A stretch of DNA of 45,900 nt, taken from Cyclobacterium plantarum. GTDB taxonomy: Bacteria; Bacteroidota; Bacteroidia; Cytophagales; Cyclobacteriaceae. Location: NCBI RefSeq assembly GCF_011290685.1, contig NZ_JAANYN010000012.1, forward strand, positions 1 through 45,900, in the 5' to 3' direction. A program made the position numbers and the translations under genes. The notes beneath the pieces are model-generated. The model searched no databases. It was given only the letters and a program-made list of their open reading frames with translations, and was not told where the DNA came from. This document shows positions 8,945-16,556 of this stretch, piece by piece (position 1 is the stretch's first letter; each line of letters opens with the position of its first letter).

Positions 8945-9168
8945 CAATATTTTTCTTTTAAATCACTCTCATTGTATAAATCTTCTTCATCCTGCAAAAA
9001 AGCAAAGGTATCTGATTCACTGGCAATTGTTTCGATCCCTTTTTGAAGGATTTGTTCTTCATGCTTTTTGAGTACAAAATCGGCAAAGTCAGCAATTTCT
9101 TGAATTCTACCTTCGGGGAGTCTTTCCAACGTTTCAACTGTTCTATGAATTAACCCTTTTTTTGTCAT
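8944..9168 (-). CDS. Antitoxin of MazF-like pair, copy 1
   Basis: A 74-aa acidic protein (MTKKGLIHRTVETLERLPEG... ending DLKEKY) directly upstream of and overlapping the toxin by one base. The helical IQEIADFADFVLKKHEEQIL stretch resembles DUF2281-like small antitoxins. The start is supported by AGGAGGAAG just before ATG 9168; the frame opens further to 9225, but the extra residues are not shared with copy 2. It should neutralise the toxin and repress its own promoter, as is usual for such pairs. Confidence 0.75.
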   Translation of the reverse strand: MTKKGLIHRTVETLERLPEGRIQEIADFADFVLKKHEEQILQKGIETIASESDTFAFLQDEEDLYNESDLKEKY

Positions 9169-9211
9169 GTCTTCCTCCTTTTCTGAAATATACGGTTTTT
9201 TTAGATTTAGT

Positions 9212-9424
9212 TTACCGTTCCTCATACCGGGATTTTCTTACTGAACTGCAAGATTCGACTATTTCTGCTAATGAGATATTATTTTTTTGCACGGATTTAT
9301 TCAGCCACTTAGCCTGAGCCATCATCAATGCTTTTTTATCCGCAACCCTCAAATCCATTCCCAGCTTTTTTGCAATATCCAAAAGAAGCTTCAGATCATC
9401 CTCGGAAGTACTATTTAAAATCAA
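9212..9424 (-). CDS. Small orphan antitoxin-like protein
   Basis: A 70-aa frame, LILNSTSEDDLKLLLDIAKK and on to ...SSVRKSRYEER, resembling small Bacteroidota antitoxin-like proteins placed before RelE or PIN toxins. No toxin follows; the next gene is the antitoxin of the MazF pair. The only ordinary start is TTG at 9424. Three codons upstream, in frame, is ACG GAA ACA TTG, where METL would be natural, so the original ATG may have mutated to ACG (9433-9431). Probably a decayed or poorly expressed remnant. Confidence 0.5.
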   Translation of the reverse strand: MILNSTSEDDLKLLLDIAKKLGMDLRVADKKALMMAQAKWLNKSVQKNNISLAEIVESCSSVRKSRYEER

Positions 9425-9760
9425 TGTTTCCGTCTTTTGATTTATATTTTTGCCAGATTGCCTGTTTAAATTATTTCTCCACTAAAGTAACGAATTAGTA
9501 GAACAAAAGATTTAAATGAACTATGCTTTTGATTTTTTGAATGATGTGATGATTTGACGATGTGGTGATATGCCCGGGCAGGTTCCATTTCTGGTTGACG
9601 CAGATGCTGCAGATTGTGGAAGGAAATGCCTGCTCCTTCTGCACCCATCGCTGGGGTATTCCGCCCTTGCAGGGCTTGAAGTAATTTGGCTATTCATTTA
9701 TCATTAACCGTCGATTGAGCGATCACTCCCTTTTCAATTCTCCAACCGAATTCCAGCCTT
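9425..9760. other. Gene-free stretch with repeat fragments
   Basis: It contains a short GATG tract (about 9538-9572) and a CACCCATCGCTGGGGTATTCCG / CCTTGCAGGGCTTG block that also occurs at 3948-3985. No gene supported. Confidence 0.5.
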
Positions 9761-10195
9761 TTAACCCTTACCCACCACGGTTAAATCTAAAGTAAGTCTT
9801 CCTGCCAAAATGCCCGTCTCAAATTCCCAAAAGGCTTCGAGCCAATTAACCCTTAACCAAAACGGTTGGACCAAAAGCAAGGTCTAAAAACAAAAAAAGC
9901 CAGACCTTAAAGTCCAGCCCTTATCGAACATAACCACCACAATTGGACCTAAATTGTATGGCAGCTTGTCCAACGGCTACTATATCAGGTATCCGGTACC
10001 AAGCCCCAAGGGGGCGAAATACCATAAGCCCCGGGTAAGCCGACAAGGGAGGCGCAGCCCGGGGTAGTTGGAGCCTCGCGTTTCCTGCATTGGCTATCCA
10101 GCCGCTCAATAGTGAAGCTGACTTTCCGCCAATGCCGAGCCACGTTTGTGACCTCCCCCCGGGCCCCCTCCTAAAACAGGAGGGGGAGGCAAGCC
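9761..10195. repeat. 435-bp direct repeat, copy 1
   Basis: It aligns without gaps to 13520-13954 (constant offset 3759) with about eight mismatches by eye. It begins with two satellite units (cores 9761 and 9846) and continues into a GC-rich palindromic part (AAGCCCCGGGTAAG ... CAGCCCGGGG, and CCCCCTCCTAAAACAGGAGGGGG). The two copies enclose the HigBA-like pair and the DUF4160/DUF2442 pair. Confidence 0.92.
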
Positions 10196-10302
10196 GGTCA
10201 ACATGACCATATTAACCCTTAAACACCACGGCTGTAAAGTAATCTGGACCGATACTGCCATCTTTGATTAAAAGGATATCGGATGACATATGGCTGTTGA
10301 TC

Positions 10303-10854
10303 TTATACCAATTCCGTCTTTATCATTCCGAGTTTTGGTTTATTTAATTTCTTAATCGACTCTTTGACTTTTTCTCTAGTCTCAAATTGTAAAAAAGTAG
10401 GAATCAAAATAGGTAGCTTAATACCTAAAACCCGATGAATAATAACCAGATCTTTTAATGAAAATTGAGATACACCATTCATCAATTCGCTCATATACGA
10501 TTTTGGATGACCTAAAATTAATCCCAAATCTTGCTGAGTCATGTCAAAGGCTTTAAGTTTTTTGCGGATCACATACTTTCGGTTATGGATGAAATTTTCC
10601 TCAACTTTCACCATCTGCTCTGCTTTATCAGATTCTTCTACCTGTGATTCGGTTATTTTTTCAAAATCAGACCATTCCTTGTCTTCGTAATCTTTAATCA
10701 AATCACGAAGTTTTTTTCTTAAAGGTTTTAAATCCGGATTTTCATCAATCATTAAACGCAATTTACGTTCATATAATGATGCCTTTTCCAAATCATACTC
10801 ATTCTCTAATCTTTCTATTTTCTCAATTTCGTTTATGTCAAAAATGTCTTTCAT
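10303..10854 (-). CDS. higA: HigA-like antitoxin with XRE helix-turn-helix
   Basis: A 183-aa protein with an acidic, helical N-terminal part (about residues 1-90) and a Cro/C1-type HTH (about 100-155: MTQQDLGLILGHPKSYMSEL), typical of the antitoxin in HigBA systems. It would bind the HigB toxin and repress the operon. It lies downstream of the toxin gene, the toxin-first order typical of hig loci, but with a 128-base gap containing a TCCCGATCTTAAATCGGGA palindrome, wider than normal. Confidence 0.82.
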   Translation of the reverse strand: MKDIFDINEIEKIERLENEYDLEKASLYERKLRLMIDENPDLKPLRKKLRDLIKDYEDKEWSDFEKITESQVEESDKAEQMVKVEENFIHNRKYVIRKKLKAFDMTQQDLGLILGHPKSYMSELMNGVSQFSLKDLVIIHRVLGIKLPILIPTFLQFETREKVKESIKKLNKPKLGMIKTELV

Positions 10855-10982
10855 GTGTTTATAATTTGTTTTTAATAGGTCACATAGCCTGTCCCGATCT
10901 TAAATCGGGAGAATCTCGCATGCTTTATAATTATCCCTCCGTGTCCCGCTTGCGTCATGCTCGATTTCATGATTACCAATTT

Positions 10983-11324
10983 TTAAATCCAGTTATTATC
11001 TCTCAACCATTTTTTAATAACATTCCGATTGTTTTTAAAAGTCAGTTCATAATCATCATGACTACCAGCCCAAACAATGGTAGCTTCACCGTTTTCTTCA
11101 AATTCAATCATTATTAAAGTGCGATGAATATTGATGTTGAAGAAATAAAATTCTCCGCCATAAACACAATCGGCATCAGGTCTTTTAGCGGTCAAATCAA
11201 GTGGCGTTTCCCAATTGCTATTCTCAATCTCCGAAATCAATTGCTGAACTGCTTTAACCAGTTTCGAGTTCCCCCGATTTTTCCGAATCAGTTTACCCAA
11301 AATGGGTTTATTAATAATTCTCAA
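10983..11324 (-). CDS. higB: HigB-like toxin (RelE superfamily mRNA interferase)
   Basis: A 113-aa protein with the family hallmark WAGSHDDYE near the C-terminus (WVGTHxEYD in relatives) and the RPDADCVYGGEFYFFNI core. HigB toxins cleave mRNA at the ribosome. The start is TTG at 11324 (MRIINKPILGKLIR), which aligns with where family members begin. It lies upstream of the XRE antitoxin gene on the same strand, within the interval enclosed by the 435-bp repeats. Confidence 0.83.
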   Translation of the reverse strand: MRIINKPILGKLIRKNRGNSKLVKAVQQLISEIENSNWETPLDLTAKRPDADCVYGGEFYFFNINIHRTLIMIEFEENGEATIVWAGSHDDYELTFKNNRNVIKKWLRDNNWI

Positions 11325-11469
11325 GTAACTGCTGTTTTAACCATTTTACGGGAAAGATAACAGATAGTTCGGAAATAATCAGAACAAATACTCATTTATT
11401 TGCATGGTGACAATTGCGCAAATTTGATAAGGGTTAGCCATAAAACTTTTAGATTTTTGGAGAAATGGC

Positions 11470-11960
11470 TAATACTTTAACGTTTAACAACCAGTGTTCG
11501 GTTAAAAATCAAGCCTTATTGCCAAAAAGAATGTTTGAATCTGCCAAAACCTACCGTGCCAATTAACCCTTAACTACCGCAGCTGAACCTAAGACAAGAG
11601 AACTTGTCACAAACCCGATCCCTACACCTCAGCCAGCTCCGAGCCTATTAACCCTTAACCACCAGTGTTAAGCCCAAAACAAGCTATCCTGCCTAAATGC
11701 CCAATTCAATTCTCCAGCCGAATTCCAGCGTGTTAACCCTTAACCACCACGTTAGAATCTAAAGTAAGGGCTGACTGCCAAATAGCCACGATGAATACCT
11801 CTGCCGGTTCCGAACCTCTTTAACCCTTAACCACCACGTTTGAATCCAAAATAAGTCTTCCTGCCAATATGCCCGTCTCAAATTCCCAAAAGGCTTCCAG
11901 CCAATTAACCCTTAACCAAAACGGCTGAACCCGATTCTACGCTTACTGCCTGGTTAGGGT
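11470..11960. repeat. Satellite cluster, plus orientation
   Basis: Cores at 11563, 11648, 11733, 11820 and 11905 (spacings 85, 85, 87, 85), with a degenerate unit before them near 11480. It fills the gap between the HigB gene and the DUF4160 gene; nothing else is seen. Confidence 0.92.
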
Positions 11961-11991
11961 CAATCTAAGGACTGAAAAACACAAACGACTA

Positions 11992-12022
11992 TTGTACCTA
12001 ATTAGATACTTTTCTATCTTTG
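11992..12022 (+). promoter_or_regulatory. Predicted promoter for the DUF4160 gene, possibly leaderless
   Basis: TTG (11992-11994), 20 bases, TATCTTTG (12015-12022), a full TANNTTTG match. The start codon follows only four bases after the -7 element, so the transcript would begin at or next to the ATG. Confidence 0.6.
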
Positions 12023-12026
12023 TCGA

Positions 12027-12254
12027 ATGCCATCAATCGACAGATTCGGTGGAATCAAAATCAATGGTGACCACAGACCAGCCCATATTCATGTTTTATA
12101 CAATGAATTTGAAGTTTTGTTGACAATTGAAACTTTTGAAGTTTATGCGGGAGATCTTCCTTCAAAACAAATGAAGAAAGCAATGGACTGGCTTGCAGGA
12201 AATGCCGATTGGGCTTTAGAAGTGTTTTATGAACTTAACCCGAGTTTAAGATGA
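12027..12254 (+). CDS. DUF4160 family protein
   Basis: A 75-aa protein with the DUF4160 pattern: MPSIDRFGGIKI near the start, HRPAHIHVLY, then a GDLP turn and an amphipathic C-terminal helix ending in YELNPSLR. Genes of this family are regularly paired with DUF2442 genes, as here, where the next start overlaps this stop (ATGA). The arrangement looks like a TA module, and DUF4160 would be the small partner, but no activity can be read from the sequence. A strong -7 element lies directly before the start. Confidence 0.82.
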   Translation: MPSIDRFGGIKINGDHRPAHIHVLYNEFEVLLTIETFEVYAGDLPSKQMKKAMDWLAGNADWALEVFYELNPSLR

Positions 12255-12772
12255 GAAAGACCATAAAAATCCCAAGAATTCTAAAAATCAACAAAATCGA
12301 AAACCATTCGATAAATGTCACTTTCAACAATGGAGAATCAAGAATAATTGACTTTAGAAAGGTTTTGAAAAGCATCGGAGTTGATGAAAATTCACCCGCT
12401 TATATCCTGTTCGACGATAACGAATTGAAAAAAGGTGAACTAAAAAACCATACACTTTCATTCGACAATGTTGAACAGTACCTAACAATGAGAAACGGGC
12501 AGAAAGAAAGAGTTCCATTTGAAATTGGTGCCGACATTTTATTAAAATATAGTCTTCCTGAGAAATCAGAAATTATGATGAAACTTGGTCGACTAATTCG
12601 TGACGCAAGACGGAAAGCGGGCTTGACACAACAAGAACTCGCAATTTTGAGCGGAACATCTAGAACATATATTTCAAGAATCGAAAATGACAGATCAGAC
12701 GTTGAATTGGCGACTTTGAAAAAAATAATAGAAATCGGACTCGGACGTCAATTAGAAATCAAAATAAAATAA
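12251..12772 (+). CDS. DUF2442 domain fused to XRE helix-turn-helix
   Basis: A 173-aa two-domain protein: an N-terminal DUF2442 region (about residues 8-90, with VTFNNGESRIIDFRKVL) and a C-terminal Cro/C1 HTH (about 110-165, LGRLIRDARRKAGLTQQELA). It overlaps the DUF4160 gene by four bases, so the pair is one transcription unit. The HTH suggests autoregulation. It probably acts as the regulator/antitoxin half of a TA-like module; that role is inferred from architecture only. Confidence 0.8.
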   Translation: MRKTIKIPRILKINKIENHSINVTFNNGESRIIDFRKVLKSIGVDENSPAYILFDDNELKKGELKNHTLSFDNVEQYLTMRNGQKERVPFEIGADILLKYSLPEKSEIMMKLGRLIRDARRKAGLTQQELAILSGTSRTYISRIENDRSDVELATLKKIIEIGLGRQLEIKIK

Positions 12773-12860
12773 AAACAATTAACCGATTAAACATTTTTAC
12801 CCCTAACCACCACGCATGAATCCAAATCCCCCCCCAAATGCAAAAAGGCCAGACCCTAAA

Positions 12861-13080
12861 CAGTCACATGGCTGTAGGTAAAGGGCATGGCAGGACACAA
12901 GTTGTTTTCCTTGTTTTAACCCCAATTCCTTTCGTACTTTTTGCCTTGACGCAAAAAGATACCAAAAAAGTCAAGGCACAAAAATCCTTCCCCCCGCAAC
13001 CCTCCCGCGCACCCCGGTTTTGTGCCGCCCCTCCCGCTTTACTCATACATATATGTTCTATCAAAACTACCAGGCACAAC
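12861..13080. repeat. CCTTTCGTACTTTTTGCCTTG... element, copy 1
   Basis: It shares with 15969-16255 the blocks CCTTTCGTACTTTT, TCAAGGCACAAAAATCCTTC, CCCCCGCA and CCCGGTTTTGTGCCG. The internal GACGCAAAAAG part is flanked by complementary bases, so a long stem-loop is possible. No credible gene on either strand. Confidence 0.65.
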
Positions 13081-13091
13081 CGACTGACCTA

Positions 13092-13519
13092 TAACCCTTA
13101 ACCACCAGGCTTGAATCAAAAGTAAGGGCTGACTGCCAGAAAGCTACAATGAATACCTCAGCCGGCTCCGAGCCTCCTTAACCCTTAACCACCACGGTTG
13201 AGCCCGAAACCACCAATACTGCCTAAATGCCCATTTCAATTATTCAGCCGAATTCCAGCCTGTTAACCCTTAACCACCAGGCTAGAATCCAAAATAAGTC
13301 TTCCTGCCAATATGCCCGTCTCAAATTCCGAACAGGCTTCGAGCCAATTAACCCTTAACATCCACGATGCTACATAAAACAAACCACAATGCCAGATAGC
13401 AACTTTGATTCCCTCAGCCCTTTCCGAACCACCTTAACCCTTAACATCCAAGATTGAAACCAGCACCCGCCCCAAACGCAAAATGGCCAGACCCTAAAGC
13501 CCGGCCATTCAAATGCCAT
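13092..13519. repeat. Satellite cluster, plus orientation
   Basis: Cores at 13092, 13178, 13263, 13348 and 13434, continuing at 13520 and 13605 inside the 435-bp repeat copy 2 (spacings 86, 85, 85, 86, 86, 85). The linker order repeats that of the 8064 cluster. Confidence 0.92.
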
Positions 13520-13954
13520 TTAACCCTTAACCACCACGTTTGAATCTAAAGTAAGTCTTCCTGCCAAAATGCCCGTCTCAAATTCCCAACAGGCTTCCAG
13601 CCAATGAACCCTTAACCAAAACGGTTGGACCAAAAGCAAGGTCTAAAAACAAAAAAAGCCAGACCTTAAAGTCCAGCCCTTATCGAACATAACCACCACA
13701 ATTGGACCTAAATTGTATGGCAGCCTGTCTAACGGCTACTATATCAGGTATCCGGTACCAAGCCCCAAGGGGGCGAAATACCATAAGCCCCGGGTAAGCC
13801 GACAAGGGAGGCGCAGCCCGGGGTAGTTGGAGCCTCGCGTTTCCTGCATTGGCTATCCAGCCGCTCAATAGTGAAGCTGACTTTCCGCCAATGCCGAGCC
13901 ACGTTTGTGACCTCCCCCCGGGCCCCCTCCTAAAACAGGAGGGGGAGGCAAGCC
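13520..13954. repeat. 435-bp direct repeat, copy 2
   Basis: Near-identical, gap-free partner of 9761-10195. Ends in the AGGAGGGGGAGGCAAGCC block, after which the two copies diverge. An isolated satellite core follows at 14045. Confidence 0.92.
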
Positions 13955-14118
13955 AGGAACAAGCATTACTACCGCACCTAAATCCCAAAACCAGCCCCAA
14001 ATGCAAAAAGGCCAGACCCCAAAGCCCGGCCATTCAAATGCCATTTAACCCTTAACCAACTTTTCTGCCAAAAAAATCTGTGTTAATCTGTGGCTATCTG
14101 TGGTGAATCGGTAAACAT

Positions 14119-15024
14119 TTACCCCTTGAATGCCTCAAAGGTTTTTTTAAATCCGTCCTCAGCACTCAGGGGAAGATCGCTGCCCAGGGCATCTAGCAGC
14201 TTTTCGTTGCTGACTTTATAGCTTTCGGTGAGCTTTTGCAGGCGTTCGCTGGTGAGGGGGAGCCGCAGCCGGTCCCCTACCCTTGCAGCAGCTCTCAACA
14301 GGCCCGCCGGGATTTTTAACAGTCGTGCCGGTTTCCCCATGGAGGCGGCCATCATTTGTATGAGTTCATTGGTGGAAAAAACACCGGAATCGGCTACCTG
14401 ATAAATGCCGGAAGTGATCTCCTCCTCCATTAGCCGGAGCATCACCCAGCAGAGGTTATCCACGGAAAGGAAAGAGCGTTCGTTCGAAAAGGCAGCCAGG
14501 GGATACGGAAGGCCTTTTTGGGCAAAGGCATACAGCAGGTTCAGGTTGCCCTTGTTGCCGGGACCGTGGATCATGCAGGGGCGCAGGATATAGACCCGCT
14601 TGCCTTCGGGCAAATTATCCAGCAGGTATTCCTCCGCTTTCCGCTTGGACTTGCCATAAACGGTTTCCGGAGTGCAGGGGGTTTCTTCCGTAAGCCAGCC
14701 TGCTACCCTGTCGGCGCAGGCTTTGACGGAACTGATAAAAATAAAGGATTTGGCTTCCGGATCCGCCAGAAAGCGATCGTACAGCTTGCGGGTCAACTCG
14801 TAATTGGCCTCCCAGTAGTCCTGTTCGCTGGATGTTTTTTTCAGGTCATGGGCTTTTCCGGCCAGGTGGATGTAGTGGTCAAAGGACAGGTCGCTTTGCT
14901 GCCAAAAATCGGCATAGGACAAATCCCTGGCGGAGGGATTTCTGCTGAGTGCCTTCCAGGGCCTGTCTTTTAGGTGCTTTTGCAGGTTTTGGCCTACAAA
15001 GCCGGAGGCGCCAGTGATGATTAT
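14119..15024 (-). CDS. NAD-dependent epimerase/dehydratase (WbpV-like) lacking a normal start codon
   Basis: Extended SDR of about 300 aa. The NAD-binding IIITGASGFVGQNL motif is encoded at about 14980-15024, so the protein starts well before the first ordinary start codon (TTG at 14922). Other landmarks are YIHLAGKAH, FISSVKACAD, the YGKSK catalytic YxxxK and ILRPCMIHGPGN. Relatives act on UDP-HexNAc in FucNAc/QuiNAc synthesis. Upstream of the glycine-rich motif the frame stays open into the GATG array until a stop at 15171-15169 with no ATG, GTG or TTG; the first one to three codons appear to have been replaced by repeat DNA. It may start at ATA/ATT or be unexpressed. Its operon partner is the WbuB-like GT at 16557. 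Confidence 0.8.
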   Translation of the reverse strand: MIITGASGFVGQNLQKHLKDRPWKALSRNPSARDLSYADFWQQSDLSFDHYIHLAGKAHDLKKTSSEQDYWEANYELTRKLYDRFLADPEAKSFIFISSVKACADRVAGWLTEETPCTPETVYGKSKRKAEEYLLDNLPEGKRVYILRPCMIHGPGNKGNLNLLYAFAQKGLPYPLAAFSNERSFLSVDNLCWVMLRLMEEEITSGIYQVADSGVFSTNELIQMMAASMGKPARLLKIPAGLLRAAARVGDRLRLPLTSERLQKLTESYKVSNEKLLDALGSDLPLSAEDGFKKTFEAFKG

Positions 15025-15142
15025 TTGATGGTTTGATGGTTCGATAATATGATGATTTGATTTGAGGATGTGATGATGTGATGATGTGGTGATGTGGTGA
15101 TCTGATGATGTGGTGATCTGATGATGCGATGATGATGGGTAC
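15025..15142. repeat. GATG-rich 8-bp tandem array abutting the epimerase N-terminus
   Basis: Units such as gatgatgt, gatgatgt, ggtgatgt and ggtgatct. The array runs directly into the codons before the epimerase Rossmann motif, where the start codon would be expected. Confidence 0.85.
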
Positions 15143-15272
15143 CTGAGCTTATCGGACTGAAAATCAGCCTAAAAAGGCATGCTGTGATGGGTTAAGGAGC
15201 GGAATTTAGGTTTTTATTGCAGTAACAAGACTTTGTTCCGCTGGGTGATTGTTGGCCTTGATTAGGAATTTG

Positions 15273-15356
15273 TTAAGGGTTAAGAGACTTATTTTTGGTT
15301 GTTACTTTGGTGATTGAGCTTTTATTGGGCTTATTCTTGGATTTGTTAAGGGTTAA
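15273..15356. repeat. Satellite units, minus orientation
   Basis: TTAAGGGTTAA cores at 15273 and 15346 (spacing 73, the shortest seen), at the 3' edge of the second MazF-like gene, with the GGTTGTTACTTTGGTG linker of the reverse-orientation type. Confidence 0.75.
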
Positions 15357-15679
15357 TTTATTTTAATTTCAAAAATATGAATCAACTTTTTATGCAACAC
15401 CTTAATTTCTTTAAGATTAAGGTTTCCCAATTTCCCTATTACCAAGGATTTATCGATTGTGGCCATCTTTCCTATTCTTACGAGTGAAGGTTTCTTAAGT
15501 CCATTTATTGAATTTGGGTATAGTAGTATATCGGCCGGTTCCTGCCAGTGTAGCTTCGTAGAGATAAAGCTTACAGTGATGTCTAAAATTCCAACAATCA
15601 GTATCAACGCAGGGCGCTTTTTACTGCCCGTCAGATCGGTGAATGGAAAAGGGATCAAAATGATATCTCCCTGCTGCAT
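15353..15679 (-). CDS. MazF/PemK-like type II toxin, copy 2
   Basis: A 108-aa protein (MQQGDIILIPFPFTDLTG...) closely similar to the toxin at 8618-8944 along its whole length. Differences are scattered and mostly conservative, implying duplication followed by divergence rather than a recent copy. Its ATG shares one base with the antitoxin stop (TGATG), exactly as in copy 1. The stop codon falls inside a satellite core. Expected activity is mRNA cleavage. Confidence 0.85.
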   Translation of the reverse strand: MQQGDIILIPFPFTDLTGSKKRPALILIVGILDITVSFISTKLHWQEPADILLYPNSINGLKKPSLVRIGKMATIDKSLVIGKLGNLNLKEIKVLHKKLIHIFEIKIN

Positions 15680-15903
15680 CAGTATTTTTCTTTTAAATCA
15701 TCTTCATTATATAAATCTTCCTCATCCTGAAGAAAAGCAAAACTATCTGATTCGCTGACCATTGTTTCTATCCCTTTTTGAAGAATTTGTTCTTCATTTT
15801 TTTTCAACATAAACTCCGCAAAGTCAGCAATTTCTTGAATACTGTCTTCTGGCAGTTTTTCCAATGTTTCAATTGTTTTATGAATCAAACCTTTTTTTGA
15901 CAT
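15679..15903 (-). CDS. Antitoxin of MazF-like pair, copy 2
   Basis: A 74-aa protein (MSKKGLIHKTIETLEKLPED... ending DLKEKY) paralogous to 8944-9168. The start at 15903 is chosen because both copies agree from this methionine on. Similarity continues upstream for about 40 bases (ATATACGGTTTTTTTAGATT), so the duplicated unit includes the presumed promoter, and stops where the flanks become unrelated. Cross-talk with copy 1 is possible given the similarity. Confidence 0.75.
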   Translation of the reverse strand: MSKKGLIHKTIETLEKLPEDSIQEIADFAEFMLKKNEEQILQKGIETMVSESDSFAFLQDEEDLYNEDDLKEKY

Positions 15904-15968
15904 AAGTTCGTCTTTTTCTGCAATATACGGTTTTTTTAGATTTAGTTGGTTCCATCCAAGTCTGGAGT

Positions 15969-16255
15969 TAATGGCAGGACAAAGGCTGATGGGGGTAGTA
16001 AACGCCAAATCCTTTCGTACTTTTGGCTTAGATCCAAAAGTACCAAACCTACCTATCGGTAGGCAGGCCTACCTATCGGCAGGCAGGAGATCAAGGCACA
16101 AAAATCCTTCCCCCCGCATACCTCCCGCTCGGCCCGGTTTTGTGCCGGCCTGCCCGCTTCTTTCAATCGTAGACGTTCGATCAAAATTAGCCGATGCTTC
16201 GAAAATCGGTTCCTGGCAAAAAGTACGGATCCATACGTCAGCCGACAAGCGGCCA
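15969..16255. repeat. CCTTTCGTACTTTTGGCTT... element, copy 2, with nested hairpins
   Basis: Related to 12861-13080 through several blocks. Unlike copy 1 it carries an insertion of two CCTACCTATCGGTAGG / CCTACCTATCGGCAGG hairpin units at about 16047-16087. No gene seen. Confidence 0.65.
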
Positions 16256-16256
16256 C

Positions 16257-16530
16257 TTAACCCTTAACCACCAGGGTTGAATCCAAATTAAGGGTTGAAT
16301 GCCAAATAGCCACTGTGAATACCTCAGCCGTTTCCGAGCTACTTTAACCACCACAGTTGAACCCAAAACCAGCCCTCCTGCCAAAATACCCATTTCAATT
16401 ATTCAGTCGAATTCCAACGAGATAACCCTTAACCACCACGATGCTACCTCATTAAACCCTAATTGCAAAAATTGGCCTCTGGACCCTCAAACTACCTACC
16501 GAACCCATTAACCCTTAACTTTCCAATACG
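16257..16530. repeat. Satellite cluster, plus orientation, partly decayed
   Basis: Cores at 16257, 16343 (truncated, lacking CCCTTAA), 16432 and 16508. Linkers match the first two of the 8064 and 13092 clusters. Lies between the TA copy 2 region and the WbuB-like GT gene. Confidence 0.8.
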
Positions 16531-16556
16531 TGGTGAATGGATGATGGATACATTGG

